A stretch of 64,000 nt of DNA, taken from NCBI RefSeq assembly GCF_010731635.1, contig NZ_AP022583.1:3720001-3784000 (forward strand), in the 5' to 3' direction. Positions 23,668-32,828 of this stretch are shown piece after piece. A model generated the notes under the pieces. The model made no database searches. It saw only the letters and a program-made list of their open reading frames with translations, and was not told where the DNA came from. Source of the DNA: Mycobacterium noviomagense (GTDB lineage: Bacteria > Actinomycetota > Actinomycetes > Mycobacteriales > Mycobacteriaceae). The position numbers and the translations under genes are program-made. Numbering within the stretch: the stretch's first letter is position 1; every line of letters begins with the position of its first letter.

Positions 23668-25512
23668 TCAGTTCGACAGTACATCGACCTGGTCCGGCCG
23701 GGTGGGTGCGCTCTCGGTGGCGTTGATCCGGCCGGCGCCCCAGGTAAGTGCGGAGATGACGATCAGGGTGAAGGTGAGCACGACGATGCTGCCGGCGGTG
23801 AACAACCAGGCGGGCACGTTGGGGTCGCGTTCGCGCTGCAGGATGCTGACCTCGAGCACGAAGGGGCGGGTGCTAGACGCTTGGGCGGGAATCTCCGGCG
23901 CGGGAATCGCGTCGTCGGCAGGCGCCCAGATCGGTACCCCGGTCATGGTCCTGCCGTCCTGGACACGCAGCACGGTTTTCCACGAGCCCCACACCGGAAC
24001 AGGCTGCGTCGACACATAGTGCCCCGGTCCGGTCTGCTTGAGCCGATCGATCACCAGCCCGCGATGATGCTCCATCCGGCCCTGCCAGGACAGAATCGAC
24101 ACCCATTCTGGATCGCCGCTCATCATGTTGCGGGGATTCAGCCGCACGTCGGCCGATACCAGCCGCTGCCCGGGCGGGCTCGGCAAGTCGGTCAAACTGA
24201 TCGTGGCGGTGTCTCGACTCGGCACCCGGATGTGCAGTCCGTTCGCCACGCCGGCGCCGATCACCAGCACCGTGGCCGCCACGACACCGATACCGATCGC
24301 GCGGCCGGGCAGGCGCTGACCGGTGAGCACCATGGCGAACAGCGCCCCGCAGATGCCGGTCAGCACCGCCGTCGGCACCGCCATCGCCAGGGCTTCGCCC
24401 CACATGCTCACCGGCCACGGGTAGTGGTACACCGCGTCGATCCACAGCGACTCCAGCCACAGCCCGACGGTGCCCACCCCGAGGCCGGCGATCGCGCCGA
24501 ACAGGATTGGACGCCGGAAAAACGACGTGAGAGCCAGTAACTCCACCACCACCGCCGGGCCCAGATACAGCGCGAACCAGCTGGTGGGCGCCCCGAACTT
24601 GGGTGCCACCAGCCCGAAGATCGGACCGACAAGCAAGGCGACGGCGCCCCGCAATGCGGCCGCCAACAGGGCCGCGGCGATCGCCGCCCCGCGGCCCATC
24701 GTGATGCGGGCGGCGACCAGGGCCAGCGCTGCTGCCCCGGCGATCATCATGGGCTGCAGCACCAGCCGGAACTGCTCGACGCCGAAGTCGTATTCAATCT
24801 GATAGACCGACAACCCGATCAGCAATCCGGCGAAGGACATGTACCGCCAGAACTTGATCGCTTTCCCGTCGGCTGGCGCGTCGTCGGGCCTGGTTCGCCG
24901 AGCTTCGTACTCCAGCAGGAGCAACGCGAAGAGCGAAAAGCAGGCACCGCCGATCATCATTAAATGGGTTGGGCCCCAAAGAGTTACGTCTTGACCGAAG
25001 ATGCGGTGCCAGATGTCGTCGAGCGGGAAACCGCTCAGCGCGTAGAGCCCGCAGCCGGCGACAAGCAGTCCGCCGACAGGCGCGTACCAGGTGCGCGTGA
25101 TGCGCACGGCGGCCGGGCCGGGCTTTTCGAACGGCACCACGATCGCCAACACGCCTGCCAGGAAAATGCCGAACAACCCGATGACGATGAAGTAGTGCGC
25201 GGGGTTGGCCAGGGGGCCGGGATCACGGCCATTGCCGATGTGCCAGCTGACATCCCAGATAAATCCGAACAGCGCGCAGATGATGGAGCTGACGAACACC
25301 AGAATCTGCACAGCGGCCCACGGCGGTCGTTTGAACCAGCGGCTGAACGCGTCGGTGATGCGGGTCAGCCAGCTGATCCGATGATTGCGGTGCGCGTAAC
25401 CGATCCACAACATCGCCGCGGCGACCACCATGGCGGCGATCGACAGACCGATGACCTGAGCCAGTCCGGCGCCGCGCGCGGGCGCTTCGGCGGCGATTGA
25501 CAACGCCATCAT
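23668..25512 (-). CDS. Polytopic membrane protein with paired histidine motifs, unknown function
   Basis: The 614-residue protein begins MMALSIAAEAPARGAG after GGGAGGC (ATG 25512). About 12 hydrophobic segments run to residue 450, then an extracytoplasmic domain of about 100 residues (HIRVPSRDTATISL ... MTGVPIWAPADD) and a final membrane segment near 580. Two motifs look alike and sit at segment edges: FIWDVSWHIGNGRDPGPLANPAHYFIVIG and PLDDIWHRIFGQDVTLWGPTHLMMIGG. Each pairs WH with a second His about 12-16 residues on, suggesting metal or haem binding. I do not recognise the family. It is divergent from the TetR-type gene, whose operator-like palindrome lies in the spacer. Confidence 0.75.
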   Translation of the reverse strand: MMALSIAAEAPARGAGLAQVIGLSIAAMVVAAAMLWIGYAHRNHRISWLTRITDAFSRWFKRPPWAAVQILVFVSSIICALFGFIWDVSWHIGNGRDPGPLANPAHYFIVIGLFGIFLAGVLAIVVPFEKPGPAAVRITRTWYAPVGGLLVAGCGLYALSGFPLDDIWHRIFGQDVTLWGPTHLMMIGGACFSLFALLLLEYEARRTRPDDAPADGKAIKFWRYMSFAGLLIGLSVYQIEYDFGVEQFRLVLQPMMIAGAAALALVAARITMGRGAAIAAALLAAALRGAVALLVGPIFGLVAPKFGAPTSWFALYLGPAVVVELLALTSFFRRPILFGAIAGLGVGTVGLWLESLWIDAVYHYPWPVSMWGEALAMAVPTAVLTGICGALFAMVLTGQRLPGRAIGIGVVAATVLVIGAGVANGLHIRVPSRDTATISLTDLPSPPGQRLVSADVRLNPRNMMSGDPEWVSILSWQGRMEHHRGLVIDRLKQTGPGHYVSTQPVPVWGSWKTVLRVQDGRTMTGVPIWAPADDAIPAPEIPAQASSTRPFVLEVSILQRERDPNVPAWLFTAGSIVVLTFTLIVISALTWGAGRINATESAPTRPDQVDVLSN

Positions 25513-25569
25513 TTGCCTCCCGTATGGCGAGCCGGTGAACGTGGTCAGCGGTAACCTTACGGAGTAATG

Positions 25570-25588
25570 AGTCACCGGTCTAGTGACT
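25570..25588. promoter_or_regulatory. Palindromic operator AGTCAC-N7-GTGACT
   Basis: Perfect 6-bp arms lie in the spacer between the divergent membrane protein (start 25512) and TetR-type regulator genes. It is probably the autoregulatory site of the regulator. If so, the regulator starts at GTG 25622 and not at GTG 25583, which lies inside the palindrome. Confidence 0.6.
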
Positions 25589-25621
25589 TTTGAAACGTGT
25601 TTGCAAAGTAGGTCTATATCT

Positions 25622-26425
25622 GTGTCACGCCGTAGGTATCGCCAGCCCGTGCCGGCCGACGTCATCCAGGCCACGCTCGCGTCGGCCGAGCGTCTCGGCA
25701 GAGACGTCGCCGACGTGCCGATTGCCGTGATCGCGCATGCGCTCGGGGTGTCGCGCAGCACGCTGCTGCGCCAGCTCGGCGGTTCTCGGCGAGCACTGGA
25801 CAACGCGGTGCGCGACTTCGGCGTGGATCCCGGCGGCCGGCCCCCAGTACGGCAGCGCGCCGTCGAGGCCGCGGCCGCACTCATCAGTTCCCGGGGAGTG
25901 AGTGCCGCGACGTTCGAGGCGGTAGCGGCACAGGCCGACTGCTCGGTGCACAGTCTGTACGCCGTTTTCGGAGGACGTGACGCGTTGCTGGACGCCGTCT
26001 ACGAGCGCTACATCCCGAGTCTTGATCTCGACGACGTCATCTCGGGAGACTCGTCCGATCTGAACGACAGGGTGCGCCGGGTCTACCGCTCGCTGGCAGC
26101 GGTCTATCTTCGCGAACCGCGGGTGCTGTCGGCGGTGCTCGCCGAAGCACTGGCCCGCCCAGCGGGATCGGCTGGACAAGTCCTGGTTGAACACGGTGCG
26201 CTGCGCAGGCTGGCCGATCTGGGCCGGTGGCTCGACGACGAGGTCGCCGCCGGTCGCATTCGCGATCTGCCCCGCACGCTGCTTGTGCAACAGCTGATCA
26301 GTCCGATCTCGGTGCACTGCATGATGCGCCCAGGGCTGACCAACGTGCCGCAGGTCGCGTTGCCCGCTGTCGAGGAATGCTGCGACATCTTCGCCGATGC
26401 TTTCGTTCGCGCCGTCGCACCGTGA
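25622..26425 (+). CDS. TetR-type regulator with two HTH-like segments
   Basis: The 267-residue protein is longer than the usual 190-220 residues. It contains two successive HTH-like stretches: ATLASAERLGRDVADVPIAVIAHALGVSRSTLLRQLGGSRRALDNAV (about 15-61) and AVEAAAALISSRGVSAATFEAVAAQADCSVHSLYAVFGGRDALLDAVYERY (about 82-132). The second is the canonical TetR N-terminal domain; the first may be a duplicated or degenerate copy. A helical ligand-binding domain follows. It is divergent from the large membrane protein and probably represses it and itself through the AGTCAC-N7-GTGACT site. Confidence 0.8.
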   Translation: MSRRRYRQPVPADVIQATLASAERLGRDVADVPIAVIAHALGVSRSTLLRQLGGSRRALDNAVRDFGVDPGGRPPVRQRAVEAAAALISSRGVSAATFEAVAAQADCSVHSLYAVFGGRDALLDAVYERYIPSLDLDDVISGDSSDLNDRVRRVYRSLAAVYLREPRVLSAVLAEALARPAGSAGQVLVEHGALRRLADLGRWLDDEVAAGRIRDLPRTLLVQQLISPISVHCMMRPGLTNVPQVALPAVEECCDIFADAFVRAVAP

Positions 26426-26442
26426 GCGGGCTCGACCGCTCG

Positions 26443-26940
26443 TCACACCGCACGCAGGTACCGTTTGGCGATCACCCGCTGGCCCACCGCCAGCAATGGC
26501 TTGAGGGCTCTGCCCCACTGCGTCGCCGGCCGGGAGAACGACGACACCTCGGCGAACACCGCAGCGGTCACCGGGTCGTAGCGCACGGCGAACCGCTCCT
26601 CGCCCGACTCGGGATGCCCGGGCAGCGTGCCGTATGCGAATCCGCGCAGGTTCGGTTCCTCGATCACGTACACAACCCGGCACGGCGCGGACAGTAAAGC
26701 GAGCTTGACGACGACCACGGCGCCGACCGTGACCACGTCGCTGCTGGCTTGCACCCGCAGACCAGCACCGCGCTGCATCCCCCAATGCATGACAGCGTCG
26801 GCGGCCTGCTCGAACCGCTGTTGGCCGGCGCCGATGTGGCTGACGAATCCGAGGTGGTCGTATCCCGGGGGAATGGGGCCCGCCGTCGCGCCCACTTCGG
26901 GGTAGGTGAACGGCAGGCCGGCCAGCGCTTGCAAGTCCAC
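26443..26940 (-). CDS. DUF1990 family protein
   Basis: The protein shows the DUF1990 pattern: LPFTYPEVGATAGPIPPGYDHLGF near the start, FEQAADAVMHWGMQRGAGLRV, VYVIEEPNLRGFAYGTLPGHPESGEERFAVRY, then FSRPATQWGRALKPLLAVGQRVIAKRYL. The function of the family is not established. GTG 26940 gives 165 residues and leaves a 58-bp spacer to the divergent aldo/keto reductase. A longer start at GTG 27048 would overlap that gene by 50 bp. Confidence 0.75.
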   Translation of the reverse strand: MDLQALAGLPFTYPEVGATAGPIPPGYDHLGFVSHIGAGQQRFEQAADAVMHWGMQRGAGLRVQASSDVVTVGAVVVVKLALLSAPCRVVYVIEEPNLRGFAYGTLPGHPESGEERFAVRYDPVTAAVFAEVSSFSRPATQWGRALKPLLAVGQRVIAKRYLRAV

Positions 26941-26998
26941 GTCGCTAGCTTGCCATGCCGCGCTGGCGGTCAAACGGCGGAGGCGTACGGTCGGCCAG

Positions 26999-27880
26999 GT
27001 GAGTACAGAAACCTCGAAAAACCCGGCGGCAGCATCCGGCACGCTCACTTTGGGCGATGAGTTAACCGTCAACCGGCTCGGTTTCGGCGCGATGCGCCTC
27101 ACTGGTCCCGGCGTGTGGGGCCCGCCCGCCGACCGCGACGAATGCATCCGCGTACTGCGTCGCGCCGTGGAGCTCGGCGTCAACTTCATCGACACCGCCG
27201 ACTCCTACGGCCCTTACTTTTCCGAGGAGATCATCCGCGAGGCGCTGCACCCCTACGACGGTCTCGTCATCGCCACCAAGGCCGGCCTGCTGCGCACCGG
27301 CCCCGACGAGTGGATCCCGATGGGATTTCCGGCTTACCTGCGCCAGGAATGTGAGATGAGCTTGCGACGGCTCGGCGTGGAAACCATCGACCTGTTCCAG
27401 CTGCACCGCATCGACGACAAGTTTCCGCTCGAAGACCAGATCGTGGAGCTGAACAAGCTGCAGACGGAAGGCAAGATCCGTCATGTCGGCCTGTCGGAGG
27501 TCACCGTCGACCAACTGGCGGCCGCGCAACAGGTCATGCCGATCGTGTCGGTGCAGAACATGTACAACCTCACCGCCCGCGCCGCCGAACCGGTCCTGGA
27601 GGAGGCGACCAACCAGGGAATCGCCTTCATCCCGTGGTTCCCGCTGGCCGCTGGACCGCTGGCCGCACCCGACGGCCCGCTGGCGCGGATGGCGGGCGAG
27701 CATGACGCGACGCCCGCGCAGATGGCGTTGGCCTGGCTGCTGCACCGCTCGCCGGTGATGCTGCCGATTCCGGGGACGTCGAGTGTGGCGCACCTGGAGG
27801 AGAACGTCCGCGCCGCCGAAATCTCGCTGAGCGAAGAGGAAGTCGAGTTTTTGGGCGCGATCGGCGAGCAGAACGCGTAA
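26999..27880 (+). CDS. Aldo/keto reductase
   Basis: The 293-residue NADPH-dependent reductase has GAMRLTGPGVWG, the catalytic DTADSYGP (Asp/Tyr), the catalytic Lys in VIATKAGL, His in IDLFQLHRID, and the cofactor motif LPIPGTSSVAHLEENV. These are all the AKR tetrad positions. The start was set at GTG 26999 (STETSKNPAAASG). The substrate is unknown. It is followed 17 bp later by a hotdog-fold thioesterase on the same strand, so they may be cotranscribed. Confidence 0.88.
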   Translation: MSTETSKNPAAASGTLTLGDELTVNRLGFGAMRLTGPGVWGPPADRDECIRVLRRAVELGVNFIDTADSYGPYFSEEIIREALHPYDGLVIATKAGLLRTGPDEWIPMGFPAYLRQECEMSLRRLGVETIDLFQLHRIDDKFPLEDQIVELNKLQTEGKIRHVGLSEVTVDQLAAAQQVMPIVSVQNMYNLTARAAEPVLEEATNQGIAFIPWFPLAAGPLAAPDGPLARMAGEHDATPAQMALAWLLHRSPVMLPIPGTSSVAHLEENVRAAEISLSEEEVEFLGAIGEQNA

Positions 27881-27897
27881 CGAAATACGGTGTCCTG

Positions 27898-28509
27898 GTG
27901 GCACGCCATCCCGGCGGCGGATTCAACCCGCCTGAACCGACGACCAAGGGCGGGCCCGACTACGGCCGGTTCATCGACGCCGTGCGCGCGCTGCAAGATC
28001 ATGCCCGCGCGGTCGACGCACCCGACGAAGTGATCACCGAGGCCGCGGATCTGATCGAGAAGGTGTCCGAACTGCTGGCCCCGTTCGACACCGACGAATG
28101 GCAATCGACATCGGGCCGCCGGATGGATCTGCCCAACCGCGGCAACGTGTTGGCGGTCCCGCTGTCGATGAGCAAGACCGACGACGGAAGGCTGCACGGC
28201 TGGGCCCGGTTTCGCCGATTCCACTTGGGACGCAACGGCGCGGTGCACGGTGGAGCCCTCGGCTTGTTGTTCGACTCGGTGCTGGGTATGACGTCGGCGG
28301 TGCTCACCGGCGGTCCCTATCAGCGCACTGCCTACCTGCACATCGATTACCGCAACATCGTGCCGATCGAGAAGCAGCTGCAGGTCGACGCCGGAATCGA
28401 TCGTGTGGACGGCCGCAAGATCTTTGTGTCGGGCAACCTGCGCGACGGCGACACATTACTCACCGAAGCGCAGGCATTGTTCGTCTTGTTGAGGCCCGGC
28501 CAGCCGTGA
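27898..28509 (+). CDS. Hotdog-fold thioesterase (PaaI-like)
   Basis: The 203-residue protein has a hotdog domain in its second half: FRRFHLGRNGAVHGGALGLLFDSVLG holds the NGAVHGG active-site motif, then YLHIDYRNIVPIEKQLQVDAGI and LLTEAQALFVLL. It probably cleaves an acyl-CoA or related thioester; the acyl group is unknown. GTG 27898 begins 17 bp after the aldo/keto reductase stop. thrS follows 81 bp later, so this gene marks the left edge of the conserved core block. Confidence 0.83.
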   Translation: MARHPGGGFNPPEPTTKGGPDYGRFIDAVRALQDHARAVDAPDEVITEAADLIEKVSELLAPFDTDEWQSTSGRRMDLPNRGNVLAVPLSMSKTDDGRLHGWARFRRFHLGRNGAVHGGALGLLFDSVLGMTSAVLTGGPYQRTAYLHIDYRNIVPIEKQLQVDAGIDRVDGRKIFVSGNLRDGDTLLTEAQALFVLLRPGQP

Positions 28510-28590
28510 GGCTGGAGCCGTCGCTGCCGGCCGCCCCGATAGCATGGTCGCTACCGTTGCGACACCCCTAAAACCTCTGGAGAACACGCC

Positions 28591-30654
28591 GTGAGCGCCC
28601 CTGCACAGCCCGCCCCGGGAGCCGATGGCGCCTCTATCCGGGTTCCGGCTGGGACCAGTGCAGCCGCCGCGGTCCGAGACGCGGGGCTGCCGAGCCGCGG
28701 TGCGCCCGACGCAATCGTGGTGGTGCGCGACGCCGACGGCAAGCTGCGCGACTTGAGCTGGGTGCCCGGCGAGGACGCCGACGTCGTCCCGATAGCGGCC
28801 AACACCGACGAAGGGCGCAGCGTCATCCGGCACTCGTGTGCGCACGTGCTGGCCCAGGCCGTGCAAGACATGTTCCCGCAAGCCAAACTCGGTATCGGGC
28901 CGCCGATCACCGACGGCTTCTACTACGACTTCGACGTGCCGGAGCCGTTCACCCCGGAAGACCTCGAGGCGCTGGAAAAGCGGATGCGCCAGATCGTCAA
29001 GGAAGGGCAGCTGTTTTCCCGGCGCGTGTACCGATCCAAAGAAGAAGCCCGCGCCGAACTAGCCGGCGAGCCGTACAAGCTGGAACTCGTCGACGACAAG
29101 TCGGGCGACCCGGCGGTGATGGAAGTGGGCGGCGACGAGCTGACCGCCTATGACAACCTCAATCCTCGTACCCGGGAACAGGTTTGGAGCGACCTGTGTC
29201 GCGGCCCGCACATTCCCACCACCCGGTACATCCCCGCGTTCAAGCTCACCCGCAGCTCGGCCGCCTACTGGCGCGGCGATCAAAGCAACCCCAGCCTGCA
29301 ACGCATCTACGGCACGGCGTGGGAATCGCAGGAGGCGCTCGACCGTCACCTGCAGCTCATCGAGGAGGCCCAACGCCGCGACCACCGCAAGCTGGGCGCC
29401 GAGCTGGACCTGTTCAGCTTCCCCGACGAAATCGGTTCGGGCCTCGTGGTTTTCCACCCCAAGGGGGGCATCATCCGGCGCGAGCTGGAGGAGTATTCGC
29501 GGCGCAAACACATCGAGGCGGGCTACGAATTCGTCAACACCCCGCACATCACCAAGGCCCAGCTGTTCCACACCTCAGGTCACCTGGACTGGTACGCCGA
29601 CGGCATGTTCCCGCCCATGCAGCTCGACGCGGAATACAACGACGACGGCAGCCTGCGCAAGCCCGGTCAGGACTACTACCTCAAGCCGATGAACTGCCCG
29701 ATGCACTGCCTGATCTACCGGTCGCGCGGGCGGTCCTATCGCGAACTTCCGTTGCGGCTCTTCGAATTCGGCACCGTGTACCGCTACGAGAAGTCAGGGG
29801 TCGTGCACGGGTTGACCAGGGCGCGCGGGTTCACCATGGACGACGCGCACATCTTTTGTACCCGCGAGCAGCTGCGCGCCGAGCTGGCGTCGCTGTTGCG
29901 GTTTGTGCTCGACCTGCTCGGTGACTATGGGCTAGAAGACTTTTACCTGGAGCTGTCGACGAAGGACCCGGAGAAGTTCGTCGGCTCTGAGGAAGTCTGG
30001 GACGAAGCCACCGCCACGCTGGCCGAGGTGGCCCGGGAGTCGGAGCTGCAGCTGGTGCCGGACCCGGGCGGGGCGGCGTTCTACGGCCCGAAAATCTCGG
30101 TGCAGGCCCGCGACGCGCTGGGCCGCAGTTGGCAGATGTCGACCATCCAGCTGGACTTCAACTTTCCGGAGCGTTTCGAGCTGGAGTACACCGCCGCCGA
30201 CGGCACCCGGCAGCGGCCGGTGATGATCCACCGTGCGTTGTTCGGGTCGATCGAGCGGTTCTTCGGAATCCTCACCGAGCACTACGCCGGCGCGTTCCCG
30301 GCTTGGCTGGCGCCGGTGCAGGTAGTGGGCATCCCGGTGGCCGACCACCATGTGCCCTACTTGGAAGACGTTGCCGCGCAACTGAAGGCGCACGGAGTGC
30401 GGGTCGAGCTCGACACCAGCGATGACCGGATGGCCAAGAAGATCGTCCACCACACCAACCAGAAGGCGCCGTTCATGTTGCTGGCGGGCGACCGCGACAT
30501 CGAGGCCGGCGCGGTGAGCTTCCGGTTCGGTGACCGCACCCAGATCAACGGCGTGTCCCGCGACGAGGCCGTCGCCGCGATCGTTGAATGGATCGCCAGC
30601 CGCGAGAACGCTTCTCCCACAGCTGATCTGGTGAAAGTGGGCGGCCGTGAGTGA
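28591..30654 (+). CDS. thrS: Threonyl-tRNA synthetase
   Basis: The 687-residue class II synthetase charges tRNA-Thr. In order: a TGS-like N-terminus ([20 protein letters not shown]), the editing/SAD region ([35 protein letters not shown]), and the catalytic core with zinc ligands in [30 protein letters not shown] and motif 3 in [20 protein letters not shown]. The anticodon domain is [24 protein letters not shown]. Length and motifs are normal. GTG 28591 follows CTGGAGAA. Its stop overlaps the GTG of the HIT gene. Confidence 0.97.
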   Translation: MSAPAQPAPGADGASIRVPAGTSAAAAVRDAGLPSRGAPDAIVVVRDADGKLRDLSWVPGEDADVVPIAANTDEGRSVIRHSCAHVLAQAVQDMFPQAKLGIGPPITDGFYYDFDVPEPFTPEDLEALEKRMRQIVKEGQLFSRRVYRSKEEARAELAGEPYKLELVDDKSGDPAVMEVGGDELTAYDNLNPRTREQVWSDLCRGPHIPTTRYIPAFKLTRSSAAYWRGDQSNPSLQRIYGTAWESQEALDRHLQLIEEAQRRDHRKLGAELDLFSFPDEIGSGLVVFHPKGGIIRRELEEYSRRKHIEAGYEFVNTPHITKAQLFHTSGHLDWYADGMFPPMQLDAEYNDDGSLRKPGQDYYLKPMNCPMHCLIYRSRGRSYRELPLRLFEFGTVYRYEKSGVVHGLTRARGFTMDDAHIFCTREQLRAELASLLRFVLDLLGDYGLEDFYLELSTKDPEKFVGSEEVWDEATATLAEVARESELQLVPDPGGAAFYGPKISVQARDALGRSWQMSTIQLDFNFPERFELEYTAADGTRQRPVMIHRALFGSIERFFGILTEHYAGAFPAWLAPVQVVGIPVADHHVPYLEDVAAQLKAHGVRVELDTSDDRMAKKIVHHTNQKAPFMLLAGDRDIEAGAVSFRFGDRTQINGVSRDEAVAAIVEWIASRENASPTADLVKVGGRE

Positions 30655-31219
30655 TGAGGAGCGCACGGCTGCTGAGGAACGCATGATCGTCGACCGGGGC
30701 GTCGGCGAGGCCGACCATCTGCAGCGACTGTGGACCCCCTACCGGATGAGCTACCTGGCCGAGGCGCCGCTGCGGCGCGACAATTCCAGCGCGGCCCAGC
30801 CGTTCACCGACATCCCCCAGCTCCCCGACGAAGACGGGCTGGTGGTGGCGCGCGGCGAACTGGTCTACGCGGTGTTGAACCTCTACCCGTACAACCCCGG
30901 CCATTTGATGGTGGTGCCGTATCGACAGGTATCCGAACTGGAGGATCTCACCGAGCAGGAAAGCGCTGAACTGATGGCCTTCATCCAGAAGGCGATTCGC
31001 GTCATCAAGGGGGTGTCGCGGCCGCACGGCTTCAACGTCGGCGTGAACCTCGGGACGTCGGCGGGCGGGTCGCTGGCCGAGCACCTGCACGTGCACGTGG
31101 TCCCGCGCTGGGGCGGCGACGCGAACTTCATCACGATCATCGGCGACTCCAAGGTCATCCCGCAGCTGTTGCGCGACACCCGCCGGCTGCTGGCCACCGA
31201 GTGGGCGAAACAACCGTGA
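30647..31219 (+). CDS. HIT-family AP4A phosphorylase (Rv2613c-like)
   Basis: The 190-residue protein has the HIT signature [17 protein letters not shown] (H-x-H-x-H) with the central catalytic His, and [17 protein letters not shown]. The M. tuberculosis orthologue Rv2613c phosphorolyses diadenosine tetraphosphate. GTG 30647 overlaps the end of thrS by 8 bases and its stop overlaps the pgsA start, so the genes are translated together. Confidence 0.92.
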   Translation: MSDEERTAAEERMIVDRGVGEADHLQRLWTPYRMSYLAEAPLRRDNSSAAQPFTDIPQLPDEDGLVVARGELVYAVLNLYPYNPGHLMVVPYRQVSELEDLTEQESAELMAFIQKAIRVIKGVSRPHGFNVGVNLGTSAGGSLAEHLHVHVVPRWGGDANFITIIGDSKVIPQLLRDTRRLLATEWAKQP

Positions 31220-31881
31220 GCAAACTGCTGTCCCGGGAAGGCGTCGCACGCGTCACCACACCGCTGGCGCGGGCAATGCTGCGGGCCGGCCTCACCGCGG
31301 ACAGCGTCACGATCATGGCCACCGCAGCGGCGGTGCTGGCCGCGCTGACGCTGTTTCCGACCGGCCGGCTGTTCGTCGGCACACTCGTGATCTGGTTCTT
31401 CGTCATGTTCGACATGCTCGACGGGGCGATGGCCCGGGAAAGCGGCGGCGGCAGCCGCTTCGGCGCGGTGCTGGACGCCACCTGCGACCGCATCAGCGAC
31501 GGCGCGGTGTTCTGCGGGCTGTTGTGGTGGGCGGCGTTCGGTATGCGGAGCCCGTCGCTGGTGGTGGCCACGATGATCTGCCTGGTGACCTCCCAGGTGA
31601 TCTCCTACATCAAGGCCCGCGCCGAAGCCAGCGGGCTGCGCGGTGACGGCGGCTTCATCGAACGACCCGAGCGGCTGATCATTGTGCTCGTCGGTGCCGG
31701 CCTGTCGGATCTGCCTGTGTTCCCGCTGCATTGGGCCCTGCCGGTGGCGATGTGGGTGCTGGCGGTGGCCAGCATGATCACCTGCGCCCAGCGGCTGCAC
31801 ACCGTGCGGCACTCCGCTGGCGCAGCGGAACCCTTTGGCGCGCCGGACGAGCACGGGAAGCCGGAAAAGAGCGAACCGTGA
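31216..31881 (+). CDS. pgsA1: Phosphatidylinositol phosphate synthase
   Basis: The 221-residue CDP-alcohol phosphotransferase carries DMLDGAMARESGGGSRFGAVLDATCDRISDG, the D-G-x2-A-R-x8-G-x3-D-x3-D motif. About six membrane helices surround it. In mycobacteria this enzyme (Rv2612c) joins CDP-diacylglycerol with inositol phosphate, the first step to PI, PIMs and lipoarabinomannan. GTG 31216 (SKLLSREGV) overlaps the HIT stop (GTGA). The downstream acyltransferase and PimA act on its product in turn, so the operon follows pathway order. Confidence 0.95.
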   Translation: MSKLLSREGVARVTTPLARAMLRAGLTADSVTIMATAAAVLAALTLFPTGRLFVGTLVIWFFVMFDMLDGAMARESGGGSRFGAVLDATCDRISDGAVFCGLLWWAAFGMRSPSLVVATMICLVTSQVISYIKARAEASGLRGDGGFIERPERLIIVLVGAGLSDLPVFPLHWALPVAMWVLAVASMITCAQRLHTVRHSAGAAEPFGAPDEHGKPEKSEP

Positions 31882-32828
31882 TCTCGCTCCCGGCGGGTCT
31901 GAGAGTGCCTGACGTCAGCCGCTTGCCGCTGGGTGGCCGGATGAAGGACCTGGGATATGCGGCGGGCTGGGGGCTGGTGCGCGCCATGCCGGAACTGGCC
32001 GCCCGTAACGTCTTCGACGCCGGTGCGCTGGTTGCGGCCCGCAACGGCGGGCCGGAGCAGCTGCGCAAGAACCTGGCCCGCGTTATCGGGGTGCCCCCGG
32101 CCGACGTGCCCGGTACGCTAATGCGTGCCTCGCTGGCCTCCTACGCCCGGTACTGGCGGGAGGTGTTTCGGTTGCCGACGATGGACCACCGCACGCTGGC
32201 CGGCCAACTTCACGAATTGGTCGGCGGCCAGGAGCATCTGTGTGCCGCGCTGGCTGCCGGCCGCGGAGCGGTGCTCGCCCTGCCGCACAGCGGGAACTGG
32301 GATATGGCCGGGGTGTGGCTGGCGCAGACCCACGGCACCTTCACCACCGTCGCCGAGCGGCTCAAACCCGAGTCGCTGTACCGGCGGTTCATCGACTACC
32401 GCGAAGGCCTCGGCTTCGAGGTGCTGCCCTTGTCCGGCGGCCGGCGCCCGCCATTCGAGCTGCTCTGTGAACGGCTGGCCGACAACAGGGTGGTGTGCCT
32501 GATGGCCGAGCGCGACCTCACCCGCACCGGGGTCCAGGTGGATTTCTTCGGCGAACCGACCCGGATGCCGGCGGGCCCGGCCAAGCTCGCGATCGAGACC
32601 GGTGCGGCCCTGCTGCCAGTGCACTGCTGGTTCGAACGCGACGGCTGGGGTTTCCACATATATCCGGCGCTGGATTGCACCGGCGGCGACGTCAACCTCA
32701 TCACCCAGGCGCTGGCCGACCGGTTCGCGGACAACATCGCCGCCCACCCCGCCGACTGGCACATGCTGCAGCCGCAGTGGCTGGCCGACCTGTCCGACGA
32801 GCGTCGGGCCAGTTTGGGGGCGGCCTGA
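31878..32828 (+). CDS. patA: Phosphatidylinositol mannoside acyltransferase PatA
   Basis: The 316-residue protein has the acyltransferase H-x4-D motif in LPHSGNWDMAG and a conserved MAERDLTRTGVQVDFFGEPTRMPAGPAKLA block of the lauroyl-acyltransferase-like family. The orthologue Rv2611c acylates the 6-position of mannose on PIM1/PIM2 at the inner membrane face. GTG 31878 overlaps the pgsA stop (GTGA) and its TGA overlaps the pimA ATG. Confidence 0.94.
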   Translation: MISLPAGLRVPDVSRLPLGGRMKDLGYAAGWGLVRAMPELAARNVFDAGALVAARNGGPEQLRKNLARVIGVPPADVPGTLMRASLASYARYWREVFRLPTMDHRTLAGQLHELVGGQEHLCAALAAGRGAVLALPHSGNWDMAGVWLAQTHGTFTTVAERLKPESLYRRFIDYREGLGFEVLPLSGGRRPPFELLCERLADNRVVCLMAERDLTRTGVQVDFFGEPTRMPAGPAKLAIETGAALLPVHCWFERDGWGFHIYPALDCTGGDVNLITQALADRFADNIAAHPADWHMLQPQWLADLSDERRASLGAA

